From Acidimicrobiia bacterium (GTDB lineage: Bacteria > Actinomycetota > Acidimicrobiia > Acidimicrobiales > Bin134), in contig JAJDUJ010000023.1 in NCBI GenBank assembly GCA_022826705.1, forward strand, positions 56,169-120,168: a stretch of DNA of 64,000 nucleotides, read 5' to 3'. This document shows, in pieces, positions 15,989-25,312 of the stretch; within the stretch, counting starts at the first letter, position 1; each line of letters opens with the position of its first letter. The notes under the pieces were generated by a model that was given only the letters and a program-made list of their open reading frames with translations, searched no databases and was not told the DNA's origin. The position numbers and the translations under genes were made by a program.

Positions 15989-17143
15989 TCAGATAATTGG
16001 TGCAGTCGACTCGAAGACATTCTCAAGCTCGTGCTCCCCCTGGATCACCTTGCGAATGAAGAGGTAATTCGCCCCCTTGAGCCCACGGTGATCTCGTTTG
16101 GAGAAGCTGATGACAGTGCCCGGAGCGCCGGTCGCGGCGGGAAGCCGAGTTACGGTTTCGAGGGCATCGCGTAACCCCGGGCCGGTGGCGATGCGCATCC
16201 GGCTCAGGGCGATGGAGTAGGCGCGGGCCGCGTCGTAGCCGCAGGTCAGCACGGAGTTGGGACTCTCATGGGGTTCGCCGAACATGGCCTCGAAGCGTTG
16301 GAGTAGACCTTGAAAGACCTCGTTCTCTTCATGGAACTGATCGAGTCCATGCCAACCTTCAAAGTGGGCGAGGCGCTTTCGCTTGGCAACGACGAACGCT
16401 GTTCCCATCACCCTGAGCGGATCCCAGTCGAGTTTCTTCAAGCCAACCGTGATCTTTGGAGTCAGCGGCCCCAGCCCAAAGTACACCAGGCACTCGGCCC
16501 CGGTTCTCTTGAGCTTGGCGAGCGCCTCGTCGACGTTGTCCTGAGAGTCGACTTGGCCGATGCCGCGTTCCAGGAGGATGTCCTGGCCGCGTAGTCGGGC
16601 CTCGTTGCGGAAGAAGTAGGCGTATTCTTCGCCGACTGAGGAGGGATAGTCGCGGATAACCGCTATCTGAGTAACCCCGCGGCCGGCGAGCCAGGCCGAG
16701 ATAGTGGCTGGTTCGTCGGCCATTCCACCGTTGGGGAGCGTGAACGCATATTTGCCAGCGAAGAACTGGCTGCCACAGATCGCGATGGTCGGAACTTCTT
16801 GCACCGAGAGCTCCGGCAGGACGGCGAGGCAATTGTCGGTTGTCATCGGCCCGGCAACCCCGATCACGCCCTCATTGTCGACAAGATCCCGGTAGGCGGT
16901 GACATTCGGCCGGCCTGAATCAGTTGGCTGGGCCTCATAGCTTCGTCGGATCACCTCAACTGGGCGGTCGAGGATGCCCCGCTCCAGCATCTCGGCAAAG
17001 CCGACCTCGAGTCCTTGGTGCCAAGAGACCCCTGCGCCCCCACCGCCGGGTAGGTCATCGAGTGTGCCTATGCGATAGGGCCTGACAACCCGCTTTCCCA
17101 CGCTGGAGATCTCAGTCTGTTCGACCGGTTCTGAAGGGGACAT
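15989..17143 (-). CDS. LivK-type ligand-binding protein without signal peptide (384 aa)
   Basis: The sequence has the Peripla_BP_6 fold (YRIGTLDDLPG, DLVDNEGVIGVAGPMTTDNCLAV, PTIAICGSQFFAGKYAF, QIAVIRDYPSSVGEEYAYFFRNEARLRG), but the N-terminus MSPSEPVEQTEISSVG has no hydrophobic signal or lipobox. It is therefore probably cytoplasmic, acting as a ligand sensor or carrier rather than a classical importer component. An unannotated upstream start is unlikely, since no hydrophobic stretch is available in frame. It sits between SDR and dehydratase genes on the same strand. Confidence 0.82.
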   Translation of the reverse strand: MSPSEPVEQTEISSVGKRVVRPYRIGTLDDLPGGGGAGVSWHQGLEVGFAEMLERGILDRPVEVIRRSYEAQPTDSGRPNVTAYRDLVDNEGVIGVAGPMTTDNCLAVLPELSVQEVPTIAICGSQFFAGKYAFTLPNGGMADEPATISAWLAGRGVTQIAVIRDYPSSVGEEYAYFFRNEARLRGQDILLERGIGQVDSQDNVDEALAKLKRTGAECLVYFGLGPLTPKITVGLKKLDWDPLRVMGTAFVVAKRKRLAHFEGWHGLDQFHEENEVFQGLLQRFEAMFGEPHESPNSVLTCGYDAARAYSIALSRMRIATGPGLRDALETVTRLPAATGAPGTVISFSKRDHRGLKGANYLFIRKVIQGEHELENVFESTAPII

Positions 17144-17192
17144 GTTTCGTACCTTGTCTTGGATCGGGTCAAAGGGCCAGCATTGAGCGCCG

Positions 17193-18497
17193 CTACCGCT
17201 CGTGGAGCAATTGGTTGTGGCGAGCGATCATCTGGGTGGCTTTGTCAGCCAGCTCCGCCGGCACTTGGGGAAATCGGGGAAGACGCCCGTCTCGCGTCGG
17301 CAGGGCCACCGTGGCTGCGCCGTAGGCGGTTTCAACGTCGCGTTGGTTTGTCATGCGGAGATCGAGATCGACGACGTGTTGGCCGGCTTGTTGACGCTTG
17401 CCCACCACAGTGCCCGAAAGAAACTGCGTGTCGCCGATGTAGTTGAACCTGCGAATGGAGTCCTCCAAGCGGACGATTACCGCGTCGTCGCCAGCCCAAT
17501 CAGAAACGTGATGGTAGAAGAATCCTTGCCTCATAACGCCGTAGTCGTATGCCATCGGGTTGCCGATACCCTTGGCCCACTCGGAATCCCAGTGGACGCG
17601 TTGGGCGACATCGTAGACACCGTGCTCGTTCTTGACGTAGAAGGCTGGGATACGAAGACGGTTCTTGAATCCGAGCCGGTTCGACTTGAGACCGTAGGGC
17701 ACCATTCCGTAGCCGCCCATGTGGAATACCTGGACATCAGTGACCGTGAATGGCCCCTTCAACATCGGGTCAAGCACGTCACCGACGGTGACGTCTTCCC
17801 AGAATCGCTTGTCGGCACCACGAGGGCTTTCGGCCGCATACAAAGCATCGAATTTCGCATAGTCCTCGTCGGTGTAGCTGGCCGGTTCGATCTCGGCGTA
17901 CTTGGCGCTGGCGCGCGACTTCTTTCGTTCGGTCAGGACTCGGACAATGCGATACACGCCAACGACTTCGGCTCGCTGGTTTATCGCGACATCACGGCGC
18001 ACTCGAATGACGGATCGCTCGGCAAACTCGCTCGCCTTCTCCTCGATGCTCTCCTCGCCGTTGAACGAGAAGATGCGGTCGCCGGGGTATATCGGTCGAA
18101 ACCACTCCCAGGTACCGCCCGAGACGAAGACGTGGACGCCTCGGAACAGGCCCTTATTGGCTGCCCGCACCTCCTCGGGAAGACGGTCGCCGAGCAACGG
18201 GGTCTTGATGAAGCCCGCCATCGTGCCGTGGGCTATCTGCGAGCCCCAGCGCGTCCTCGGGCCGTAGTCCTCGTCGGTATAGAGAGGGTTGTCATCTCCG
18301 ACACCGTGGGCCCAGTTCCTTATCGCGTCGGGCGACGCCACGGTGTAGAGCTCTTGGGTTCGGGCTGGCTGGTCCCAGCCGAGTGTCAGCCGGGCCCGTT
18401 CGATGTCGGCATCGGTGAGGTGGTGCGCGAGAGCACGCTGAATTTCGATCTCAAGGCTCTCGTCGACCTTGAGTGCTTCATGCGTGTCGTCGCTCAT
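17193..18497 (-). CDS. FAS1-like/MaoC double hot-dog dehydratase (434 aa)
   Basis: Two hot-dog halves: the N-terminal half has NWAHGVGDDNPLYTDEDYG and IAHGTMAGFIKT, the D-x-N-P-x-H-like hydratase region with variant residues; the C-terminal half has FWEDVTVGDVLDPMLKGPFT. Enzymes of this type hydrate or dehydrate bulky acyl-CoAs. ATG 18497 preceded by CGGGAGATCG is preferred over the in-frame 18518 start. It lies downstream of the AMP-forming ligase on the same strand, consistent with ligase then dehydratase steps. Confidence 0.8.
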   Translation of the reverse strand: MSDDTHEALKVDESLEIEIQRALAHHLTDADIERARLTLGWDQPARTQELYTVASPDAIRNWAHGVGDDNPLYTDEDYGPRTRWGSQIAHGTMAGFIKTPLLGDRLPEEVRAANKGLFRGVHVFVSGGTWEWFRPIYPGDRIFSFNGEESIEEKASEFAERSVIRVRRDVAINQRAEVVGVYRIVRVLTERKKSRASAKYAEIEPASYTDEDYAKFDALYAAESPRGADKRFWEDVTVGDVLDPMLKGPFTVTDVQVFHMGGYGMVPYGLKSNRLGFKNRLRIPAFYVKNEHGVYDVAQRVHWDSEWAKGIGNPMAYDYGVMRQGFFYHHVSDWAGDDAVIVRLEDSIRRFNYIGDTQFLSGTVVGKRQQAGQHVVDLDLRMTNQRDVETAYGAATVALPTRDGRLPRFPQVPAELADKATQMIARHNQLLHER

Positions 18498-18587
18498 GCG
18501 ATCTCCCGGTTTCACCAAATGTTAATTCACTTTCGAGATCCTCTTGACCGAGTCCAACGTCTAAGGGCGAGGACAGGATTAAGCCAT

Positions 18588-20150
18588 TCACTTGACGTCT
18601 AAGCGGTCTCGACCATATTCGTCGCGGAGCCGCCGCTTGTAGAGTTTGCCTGCGTCCGTGCGGGGGAGTTTGTCCCGGAACTCGATTTCACGGGGACGCT
18701 TGTACGAAGCGAGCCGACCCTCGCAGAAGGCGAGCAGGTCGGTGGCGAGTTCGTCCTTAGAGATGCCGCAGTCACTGCGCTCAACGATGGCGAGGACTCG
18801 CTCGCCCCACTCCTCATCGGGAACGCCGATGACTGCAGCGTCAGCCACTGCATCGTGGGTCAACAGGACGGCTTCAATCTCGGCCGGGTAGATGTTGACG
18901 CCGCCACTAATGATCATGTCTTTAGCCCGGTCGGAAATGAACAGGTACCCGTCCTCGTCGAGGTAGCCGATGTCGCCTATGGAGAACATGTCGCCGCGGT
19001 GCGCGGCTGTGGTTGCTTTTTCGTCGCGGTGATAGCTGAAGCCAGCCTCGGTCCGATAGTAGATGTGGCCGGGCTGATTGGGGCCGAGTCGGTTTCCGTC
19101 GTCGTCAAAAATCGCAAGTTCGACTCCGCGAACCGCTCGTCCCACGGTGCCAGGCTTCTCCAACCAGCGATGGGGCTTGGCGATTGTTGCCGCGCCCTCC
19201 ATACCGCCGTAGGTCTCCCACAGCACTGGCCCCCACCATTGGAACATGGCCTCCATAACCGGGCGCGGACATGTCGCAGCAGAGTGGACTACAGAGTGCA
19301 GACTGGATACGTCGTAGCGCTCTCGCACCTCGGGCGGGAGATTGAGCATTCGATGAAACAGTGTTGCGACCATGTATGCCGATCGCACCTGATACTTGGC
19401 GATCAGCTTCAGCGCCTCCTCGGCGTCGAATTTGGACATGATCACCAGCGCATGGCCGACGTTCAGGGCGTTTCTGTAGTAACTGTGCGAGCCGCCGTGG
19501 TACATGGCTGTGGACACGAGATGGGGACCGTCAAACGGGCGGAAGTCGAAGGCCCGACCAAATATGGCGGCATCTTGCATTGCTTTGTCGGGGTCGCCGC
19601 CTGACCCTGGTCGCCGAACGCCCTTGGGGGCACCCGTCGTGCCCGAGGTATAGGCAATCATGCCGCCATCTCGCCGGTTAGGGGGCCGCGTGGCTGGCTG
19701 GCCAGCCAAGATTGTATCGAGGGACAGCGCCCCTGGAATGTCACCGACCCCGATTACCCTGGTCAGCCGCCGGATGCGGTCACCTTCGGCGCTGCTCAAG
19801 ACGTCACGATGATGCTCGTGGATAATCAGCGCGGCGGCCTCGGCATGCTCCAAGATCGCGACAATCTCGCCGCTGGTCAGGTATCCGTTGACCAGCGTCA
19901 GGTCCCAACCGGCCTGCTGGCAAGCGAAAGACACTTGAACCGGAAGCGCACCGTTTGGGGCCAGCACGGCAATTGCTGCATTGTCCCCGATGCCATAAGC
20001 GCGCAGACCGTGGACTAGGCGGTGTGCGGCCACCGCCAATTCACCATAGGTGTAGGTACCCTCGGGAGAGTGGGCGATCGCGAAGCTATCGGGCCTATCC
20101 TCGGCGATGTGCCAGAAGCCCAGCCGCTGGTCCCAGATGTCTGTCGGCAC
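18588..20150 (-). CDS. AMP-forming acyl-CoA synthetase (520 aa)
   Basis: ANL superfamily: YTSGTTGAPKGV is the ATP phosphate-binding loop, WETYGGMEG the A5 motif, GDIGYLDEDGYLFISDRAKDMI the hinge region and TDAGKLYKRRLRDE the catalytic Lys region near the C-terminus. It activates a carboxylic acid to its CoA thioester through an acyl-AMP. A length of 520 aa is normal. The substrate is not predictable, but the hydratase, dehydrogenase and CoA-transferase neighbours fit a beta-oxidation-like route. Divergent from the next enoyl-CoA hydratase, with motif copy 3 in between. Confidence 0.92.
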   Translation of the reverse strand: MPTDIWDQRLGFWHIAEDRPDSFAIAHSPEGTYTYGELAVAAHRLVHGLRAYGIGDNAAIAVLAPNGALPVQVSFACQQAGWDLTLVNGYLTSGEIVAILEHAEAAALIIHEHHRDVLSSAEGDRIRRLTRVIGVGDIPGALSLDTILAGQPATRPPNRRDGGMIAYTSGTTGAPKGVRRPGSGGDPDKAMQDAAIFGRAFDFRPFDGPHLVSTAMYHGGSHSYYRNALNVGHALVIMSKFDAEEALKLIAKYQVRSAYMVATLFHRMLNLPPEVRERYDVSSLHSVVHSAATCPRPVMEAMFQWWGPVLWETYGGMEGAATIAKPHRWLEKPGTVGRAVRGVELAIFDDDGNRLGPNQPGHIYYRTEAGFSYHRDEKATTAAHRGDMFSIGDIGYLDEDGYLFISDRAKDMIISGGVNIYPAEIEAVLLTHDAVADAAVIGVPDEEWGERVLAIVERSDCGISKDELATDLLAFCEGRLASYKRPREIEFRDKLPRTDAGKLYKRRLRDEYGRDRLDVK

Positions 20151-20201
20151 AGCCTTCTCCCGTTAGGCGAGGTCAGCGTGGAGCTCAACTCAACTAAAAA
20201 A

Positions 20202-20215
20202 GAGGCTAGTATTTT
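20202..20215 (+). promoter_or_regulatory. Recurrent promoter motif copy 3
   Basis: gaggctagtatttt at 20202-20215, in the divergent space between the acyl-CoA synthetase (start 20150) and enoyl-CoA hydratase (start 20270). One base differs from TTAGTAT (CTAGTAT). Being in a divergent region, it could serve both genes. Confidence 0.45.
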
Positions 20216-20269
20216 AGCTATGGAGCGGGCAAATGCACCGGTGGAACTATTTCCTCTGCCCCAACCGTC

Positions 20270-21112
20270 GTGATCGCCTCAAACCCATCCGCTCCCGTGG
20301 TCATTGTTGAAGCTGACCGCGGCATCGGTTATATAGCGCTGAACCGACCCGAAAAACGCAATGCTCTTCATCCAGACATGTATCCCGCCATCGTCGGCGC
20401 GTTAGATGATTGGAGCCAGGAGGCAAGTGTGCGGTGCGTCGTCGTCACGGGGGCGGGAAAGGGGTTTTGCGCAGGCGGCGACGTGCGGGCCGGGCGGCCC
20501 CGCAATCCAGATGGCTCTCCCCTCAGCGTGGAAGACGCGACCGAGGCTCTCCTCGAACAAGCTCGCACTGCCCAACGGATTTACGAGTACCCGAAGCCCA
20601 CGATCGCCGCTGTCAACGGAGCGGCGGTCGGCGCGGGCATGGCGTTAGCGCTGGCCTGCGACCTTCGCGTGTTTGCCCGAGGGGCGAGTCTGATTCCCGG
20701 ATGGGCTCCCTTGGCCTTCACCGGCGATTTCGGAGGGCCGTGGTTCCTCACCCGTCTTGTGGGACCGGCGAGGGCGTTCGAGATCCTGGCAACCAACCGG
20801 GCCATCGATTCCGCAACCGCAGCGTCGCTTGGTTTGGCAAACGAAGTACTCGACGATGGCGAGTTTGAAGAAGGCTGGCGTCGGTATGCCCAACCATTTG
20901 TCCAGGGGCCGGCGGAGGCATTCTCCGGTATGAAGGCAAATGTCCGAGAGGCGCAGGAAATGCCCCTTAACGACTACCTGCCGCGTGAAACTTTGCGGCA
21001 GGTTCGTTCAGGGCGTACGGAAGAACATAGAGGGGCCGTTCGGGATTGGCTTGAGGGTGAAGCCGTGGATAGGACGGGTCAAGGTAAGGCGTCAGAGACG
21101 GATTCGAACTGA
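20270..21112 (+). CDS. Enoyl-CoA hydratase/isomerase family protein (280 aa)
   Basis: Crotonase fold with GYIALNRPEKRNALHPDMY, VVVTGAGKGFCAGGDVRAGRP and AAVNGAAVGAGMALALACDLRVFA, giving both oxyanion-hole segments. GTG start at 20270; no earlier in-frame start fits the motif spacing, though the Shine-Dalgarno is weak. It is followed by a CaiB transferase and GntR regulator on the same strand. Confidence 0.9.
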   Translation: MIASNPSAPVVIVEADRGIGYIALNRPEKRNALHPDMYPAIVGALDDWSQEASVRCVVVTGAGKGFCAGGDVRAGRPRNPDGSPLSVEDATEALLEQARTAQRIYEYPKPTIAAVNGAAVGAGMALALACDLRVFARGASLIPGWAPLAFTGDFGGPWFLTRLVGPARAFEILATNRAIDSATAASLGLANEVLDDGEFEEGWRRYAQPFVQGPAEAFSGMKANVREAQEMPLNDYLPRETLRQVRSGRTEEHRGAVRDWLEGEAVDRTGQGKASETDSN

Positions 21113-21128
21113 AATAGGGTAATCTTTT
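21113..21128 (+). promoter_or_regulatory. Degenerate copy of the recurrent motif before CaiB gene
   Basis: aaatagggtaatcttt aligns with the aaataggttagtattt seen upstream of the VOC gene with three mismatches, and lies 36 nt before the preferred GTG start at 21165. It may be a weaker site of the same regulator, or chance. Confidence 0.3.
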
Positions 21129-21164
21129 CCCACGGCCGTCATGTCGAGACGAGAGGAGATCGCC

Positions 21165-22391
21165 GTGGCTGGACCGATGGATGGCATAAAAGTGGTCGAG
21201 GTCGCTCAATTCACCTTCACTCCGGCAGCTGGGGCCGTCCTGGCCGACTGGGGGGCCGAGGTCATCAAGGTTGAGCATGCGGTTCGGGGCGATGCCCAAC
21301 GTGGGCTCAAGCTGGGAACGGGTGGCGTTGCCTCGGGAGATTTCCAGCCATTGATGGAGCACCCCAACCGCGGCAAGAGAAGCGTCGGGATCGCTCTTGA
21401 AACCGAAGGGGGTCGAGCGCTGCTCGATGAGTTGGTGGCCGACGCCGACGTTTTCATCACGAACTTTCTCCCAGCAACCCGTTCGAAGCTTCGAATCAAT
21501 GTCGAGGACATACGTGCGGCCAGCCCCAACATCATCTACGTCCGCGGGACGGCATTGGGCCCAAAGGGACCTGAGGCCGACCAGGGCGGCTATGACCTCA
21601 GCGTCTTTTGGTGCAGAGGGGGCAGCGCATTCGGTTCGACCCCGTCGGGGTCGCCGCGCATCGCCGACATGCCCACCGGGGCCTATGGCGATTCACTGGG
21701 CGGGATGACGCTCGCCGGGGGTGTGGCGGCCGCACTGCTAAAGCGCGAGCGCACCGGCGAGCCCAGTGTCGTCGATGTCTCTCTGCTCTCGGTGGCCGCG
21801 TGGGCAACCGCTCTGTCGATAGGAAACGCGCTAGTCATGGGCGAGAACCCGAAGCGCGAGGCAGTCGACGGCCCGGTTCACAAGCGCTTCAATCCGATTG
21901 TCGGCACGTTTCGGACGGCTGACGATCGGTTTGTCAACCTGACAATGCTCCAGCCTGGACGATTCTGGGCTGACGTCTGCCGGCACATCGATCGAGAGGA
22001 CGTGATCGACAACCCTCGATTCGCCGAGGCTGAGCAACTGATGGCTAATGCCGCCGAGGCCGGAGCGATCGTGGCTGAAGCCATCGCAGCCAAACCCCTC
22101 GCTCACTGGGTGGATCGGTTCGCTACCCTGGAGGGTCAATGGTCACCGGTGCAGGCGCCACTGGAGGTGGCGGCGGACCCGCAAGTCAGAGCCAACGGCT
22201 ACATTTTGTCGGTCATCGACAGCAATGGGGAGCGTAGAGAACTCGTGGCCAGTCCGGTGCAGTTCGACGAGACGCCATTCGAAATCAGCCGAGCACCTCA
22301 GTTCGCGGAGCACACCGACGACATCGTACGCTCGCTAGGCCGAAGCGATGACGAGCTCATCCAGTTAAAGATTGATGGAGCGATCACCTGA
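21165..22391 (+). CDS. CaiB/BaiF-type (class III) CoA transferase (408 aa)
   Basis: MDGIKVVEVAQFTFTPAAGAVLADWGAEVIKVEH is the family N-terminus that binds CoA; RGKRSVGIAL and the GPEADQGGYDLSVFW segment (with the catalytic Asp region) follow, then the GERRELVASPVQF C-terminal region. It moves CoA from one acyl-CoA to a carboxylate. I prefer GTG 21165, which has AGAGGAG upstream; the frame is open to an ATG at 21141. Its TGA overlaps the ATG of the GntR gene by one base. Confidence 0.9.
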   Translation: MAGPMDGIKVVEVAQFTFTPAAGAVLADWGAEVIKVEHAVRGDAQRGLKLGTGGVASGDFQPLMEHPNRGKRSVGIALETEGGRALLDELVADADVFITNFLPATRSKLRINVEDIRAASPNIIYVRGTALGPKGPEADQGGYDLSVFWCRGGSAFGSTPSGSPRIADMPTGAYGDSLGGMTLAGGVAAALLKRERTGEPSVVDVSLLSVAAWATALSIGNALVMGENPKREAVDGPVHKRFNPIVGTFRTADDRFVNLTMLQPGRFWADVCRHIDREDVIDNPRFAEAEQLMANAAEAGAIVAEAIAAKPLAHWVDRFATLEGQWSPVQAPLEVAADPQVRANGYILSVIDSNGERRELVASPVQFDETPFEISRAPQFAEHTDDIVRSLGRSDDELIQLKIDGAIT

Positions 22392-23158
22392 TGGCGAGGA
22401 ACGAGGGTCTGGTTGAATTCGAGTCCATGAACGACAGGAATGCGGTTGATTCGGACTCAATGAAAACCCATGAGCGAATCACGGCTCACCTACGACGACG
22501 GATCGTTTCCGGCGAACTCGCCGTCGGCGAGCGGCTCCCTTCTGAGGAGGAGCTAACGAAGATCTTCGGCATCGCCCGCACGACGCTTCGAGAAGCTCTT
22601 CGCGTGCTCGAGGCCCAAGGTCTCATAGAGATTCGGCGGGGTCGAGGGGGAGGTCCGGTTGTCACCGAGCCGAGCTTGGAGCTTGCCGCCAATGCTTTGG
22701 CCATTTCGTTGCAGCTTCAGGGTGCCACCGTTGGCGACATGGTTGCGGTTCGGGGCGTGCTGGAACCCCATGCCGCCAGCGAGTTGGCCAAGGGCCACTC
22801 AGACGAAGACGTAGCTGCGCTGAGCGCAGCCATTGACCGCGCCCACGAAGCCGCTGAGGCCAACGACACGGCGGCGTTCGGAGAGGCAGCGGTACTGGTC
22901 CACGAGACCGTGCTTGAGCGTGCGGGCAACCCCACTCTGTCAACATTGTCGAGGATGCTCCACGACCTGGTGCTTCGCTACTACGCCGACCGCGCCGCGA
23001 CCACCGACCAAAAGAGGATGCGGCGCGCGGTTCGCTCGTATCGCCGCCTCGTCGACCTGATCATCCAGGGGTCGGTCGAAGAGGCCCACTCTCACTGGGA
23101 GAAGCAGATCTTCTTTACCGCGGCCCCGGACTTCAACGAACAGCTTGATATCTACTAG
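22391..23158 (+). CDS. GntR/FadR-subfamily transcriptional regulator (255 aa)
   Basis: An N-terminal winged helix: HLRRRIVSGELAVGERLPSEEELTKIFGIARTTLREALRVLEAQGLIEIRRGRGGGPVV is the GntR signature. The C-terminal FCD ligand domain has helices around AVRGVLEPHAASELA and VHETVLERAGNPTLSTL with the metal-binding His/Asp positions. The family senses acyl-CoAs or carboxylates. Translation may begin at the in-frame ATG before KTHERITAHL. It is co-transcribed with the CoA transferase and is the only regulator in the catabolic region, hence the best candidate for controlling the recurrent motif. Confidence 0.92.
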   Translation: MARNEGLVEFESMNDRNAVDSDSMKTHERITAHLRRRIVSGELAVGERLPSEEELTKIFGIARTTLREALRVLEAQGLIEIRRGRGGGPVVTEPSLELAANALAISLQLQGATVGDMVAVRGVLEPHAASELAKGHSDEDVAALSAAIDRAHEAAEANDTAAFGEAAVLVHETVLERAGNPTLSTLSRMLHDLVLRYYADRAATTDQKRMRRAVRSYRRLVDLIIQGSVEEAHSHWEKQIFFTAAPDFNEQLDIY

Positions 23159-23162
23159 TTGT

Positions 23163-24392
23163 CTACGGCCCTGGCGAGAAAGATGCCGGATGGTTTCGCG
23201 GCTCTCGAGGAAGCCCAAGGACGCGTTCGCCGAGCAGATTTCGCTGGATCTCATGAGTGCCCCCGGCAATGCGAGCTTGGCGTGATGCGGCAAGGGCGTG
23301 AGCGGCGATGTCACCATCGATGTCGGTTGCATCCCAGGCCAGCGCGGCTGCGCCCAACACCTCGACGACGAACTCGGCCGAGCGCTGTTCGAGTGACCCG
23401 GCTTTGACCTTCATCATCGAACCTGCGGCCGGATTGCCGTCAAGGAGAGCACCAGAGACGAACCGGTCGCGTAACCATTCCAGGATGAGCTCATCGGTGA
23501 GCACCGAGACGATGCGCTGGCGAACCAGGGGATGATCCAGTCGACCCGCGGCTTCGGCGGCGGCGCGGACCTGCCGATACCGACGACCGCCGCCAGAGCC
23601 ACCCATGTACCCTGATCGCTCAGTGCTCAGGATGCCAGTGGACACGGCCCACCCCTGGCCAACCTCGCCGAGCACGGCACCGTCGTCGAGCGCAACATCA
23701 TCAAGGAAGACCTGGTTGAAATGGCGGCCACCGGCCATGTCGACGAGTGGCTGCACCGACACTCCGGGCGAGTCCATGGGAAGGACGAACATTGTCAGAC
23801 CGGCCTGAGGGGGAGCGGCTGTGGGATCAGTACGGGCGAGGATCATTCCGTAGTCAGCGTCGGCGGCGTAACTGGACCACACTTTCTGGCCGCTGACCCG
23901 CCAGCCGCGGCCATCTCGCACCGCGCTCGTGCGGAGCGAAGCGAGATCGGAGCCCGAATCAGGTTCAGAGAAGAGCTGACACCACTGCTCGTCGGCACGA
24001 CTCAGTGCCGGTAAGTAGCGCTCCCTTTGTTCCTCGCTTCCTGCGGTCAACAGCACCGCCTTGGCAAGGTTCATCCCGATGGCCAGCGGTCGTAAGGACG
24101 GGGTATCGAATCGCGCGATCTCCTCATCGATGGCATCGACATGGGAACGGGTAAGCCCTCTCCCCCCGCTTTCTAAAGGCAGATCCACTTGGGCGAATCC
24201 TGCTTCGGCCAGTGACCGCTGGAACTCTCGAGCAGCGGCAACGTAAGCGTCATGGCCTGCGGGGGTTCGCCCGATGATGTCAGTTCGGTCATCGTCGATC
24301 TGCGGATCGCGCTCGTCGAAACGAGCGGCCAGCCAGTCCCGGACCTCGCCGCGAACCTGTTCAACGCTCAAGGGCTCATCCGGCAAGGTCAT
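23163..24392 (-). CDS. Acyl-CoA dehydrogenase (409 aa)
   Basis: FAD enzyme making a 2,3-double bond in an acyl-CoA. LFSEPDSGSDLASLRTSAVRDGRGWRVSGQKVWSSYA is the middle-domain signature, and AGGTHEIQRNLLGERVLG the C-terminal FAD-binding tail. Length normal. It ends 4 nt from the convergent GntR gene and is the last gene of a long minus-strand run. Electron acceptor genes are not in the window. Confidence 0.92.
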   Translation of the reverse strand: MTLPDEPLSVEQVRGEVRDWLAARFDERDPQIDDDRTDIIGRTPAGHDAYVAAAREFQRSLAEAGFAQVDLPLESGGRGLTRSHVDAIDEEIARFDTPSLRPLAIGMNLAKAVLLTAGSEEQRERYLPALSRADEQWCQLFSEPDSGSDLASLRTSAVRDGRGWRVSGQKVWSSYAADADYGMILARTDPTAAPPQAGLTMFVLPMDSPGVSVQPLVDMAGGRHFNQVFLDDVALDDGAVLGEVGQGWAVSTGILSTERSGYMGGSGGGRRYRQVRAAAEAAGRLDHPLVRQRIVSVLTDELILEWLRDRFVSGALLDGNPAAGSMMKVKAGSLEQRSAEFVVEVLGAAALAWDATDIDGDIAAHALAASRQARIAGGTHEIQRNLLGERVLGLPREPRNHPASFSPGP

Positions 24393-24465
24393 GGTCCAAG
24401 TGAATTGTTCATGTGGGCCTGAAGCAAAATGGGCCTACTCGGTCGCCGCGGCTCGGGCACAGCGT

Positions 24466-25290
24466 CTAGATCTGTCTACGGGCCCAGTCATCTAGGGCAT
24501 CGGAATAGGGCCCGGTGTGGAAGAGCATCACTTGGTGCTGGTTGGTCGGGAACACGACAAATTCAGTTGGCCCGCCGATGTAGTCGAATCCCTTTTTGGC
24601 GAGATCCAATGGGACAAGCGGATCGGCTTCGGCGATGAGCATGATCATCGGCTTTATGTTCTCGCTGAGAGGCCACGGCGGCTCCCAATCGAAGAGGGTG
24701 ATCCAGCTCTCCAGGCTTGCCTGTTGGGCATGTTTTTCGTGGGCGACCACCCACTTTGCGTGTTCTTGGTCGCCATAGTTCTTTTCCCAGTCGATCATGA
24801 TGTCGAGGTCGATCATTAGAGACCGGCCCATCGGCGTTCCCATCAGCGTCTGCAACGGTGGACTAGAGAAGAGCTTGCGAGATGCGTTCTTTCCCGGTCC
24901 ATCGCAGAAAAAGTGCCCGGCAGACAGGACTGCTCCTGCGATGTCGTCCATATAGCTGCCAGCAGAGGCGTAGTAGCTGCCCATACTCGAGCCTAGAGCG
25001 AAGATGGGCACGTCGTGGCTGGCGCTCATCTCGGCCGCAATGTGCTCAGTGGCGGCAAGTTGCTCGGCAGCGGTGAAGACTCCGCGGGTGCCGGTATCGC
25101 CGAAGCCAGGCAGGTCGAACGACCAGATCTCGACGTTTCGCTCTTGGGCGAACGGAACGGCAAATCGGTCATACATGCCTCCCCAGCCACCGCCTCCGTG
25201 GCAGATCAAGATCTGGTAGTCGGGGTCTTCACGCTCGTATCGGTAGGCGTATATTCCGTTGCTTACGAACTCTTGGCGTATGGTGCTCAC
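24466..25290 (-). CDS. Alpha/beta hydrolase (274 aa)
   Basis: The oxyanion segment LICHGGGGWGGMYD, nucleophile elbow FALGSSMGSYYA (Ser), an acid in MLIAEADPLVP and the His in TNQHQVMLFH give a complete triad. No signal peptide. The family covers esterases and C-C hydrolases; here, next to a VOC dioxygenase-like gene, a ring-cleavage-product or ester hydrolase is plausible but unproven. Confidence 0.85.
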   Translation of the reverse strand: MSTIRQEFVSNGIYAYRYEREDPDYQILICHGGGGWGGMYDRFAVPFAQERNVEIWSFDLPGFGDTGTRGVFTAAEQLAATEHIAAEMSASHDVPIFALGSSMGSYYASAGSYMDDIAGAVLSAGHFFCDGPGKNASRKLFSSPPLQTLMGTPMGRSLMIDLDIMIDWEKNYGDQEHAKWVVAHEKHAQQASLESWITLFDWEPPWPLSENIKPMIMLIAEADPLVPLDLAKKGFDYIGGPTEFVVFPTNQHQVMLFHTGPYSDALDDWARRQI

Positions 25291-25312
25291 TTCGACCTAT
25301 CCGATTGCACTG

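Noticed and set aside
17202..18602. 466-codon plus-strand frame opposite the hot-dog dehydratase
   Set aside because: Shadow; no recognisable motif and covers a well supported minus-strand gene.
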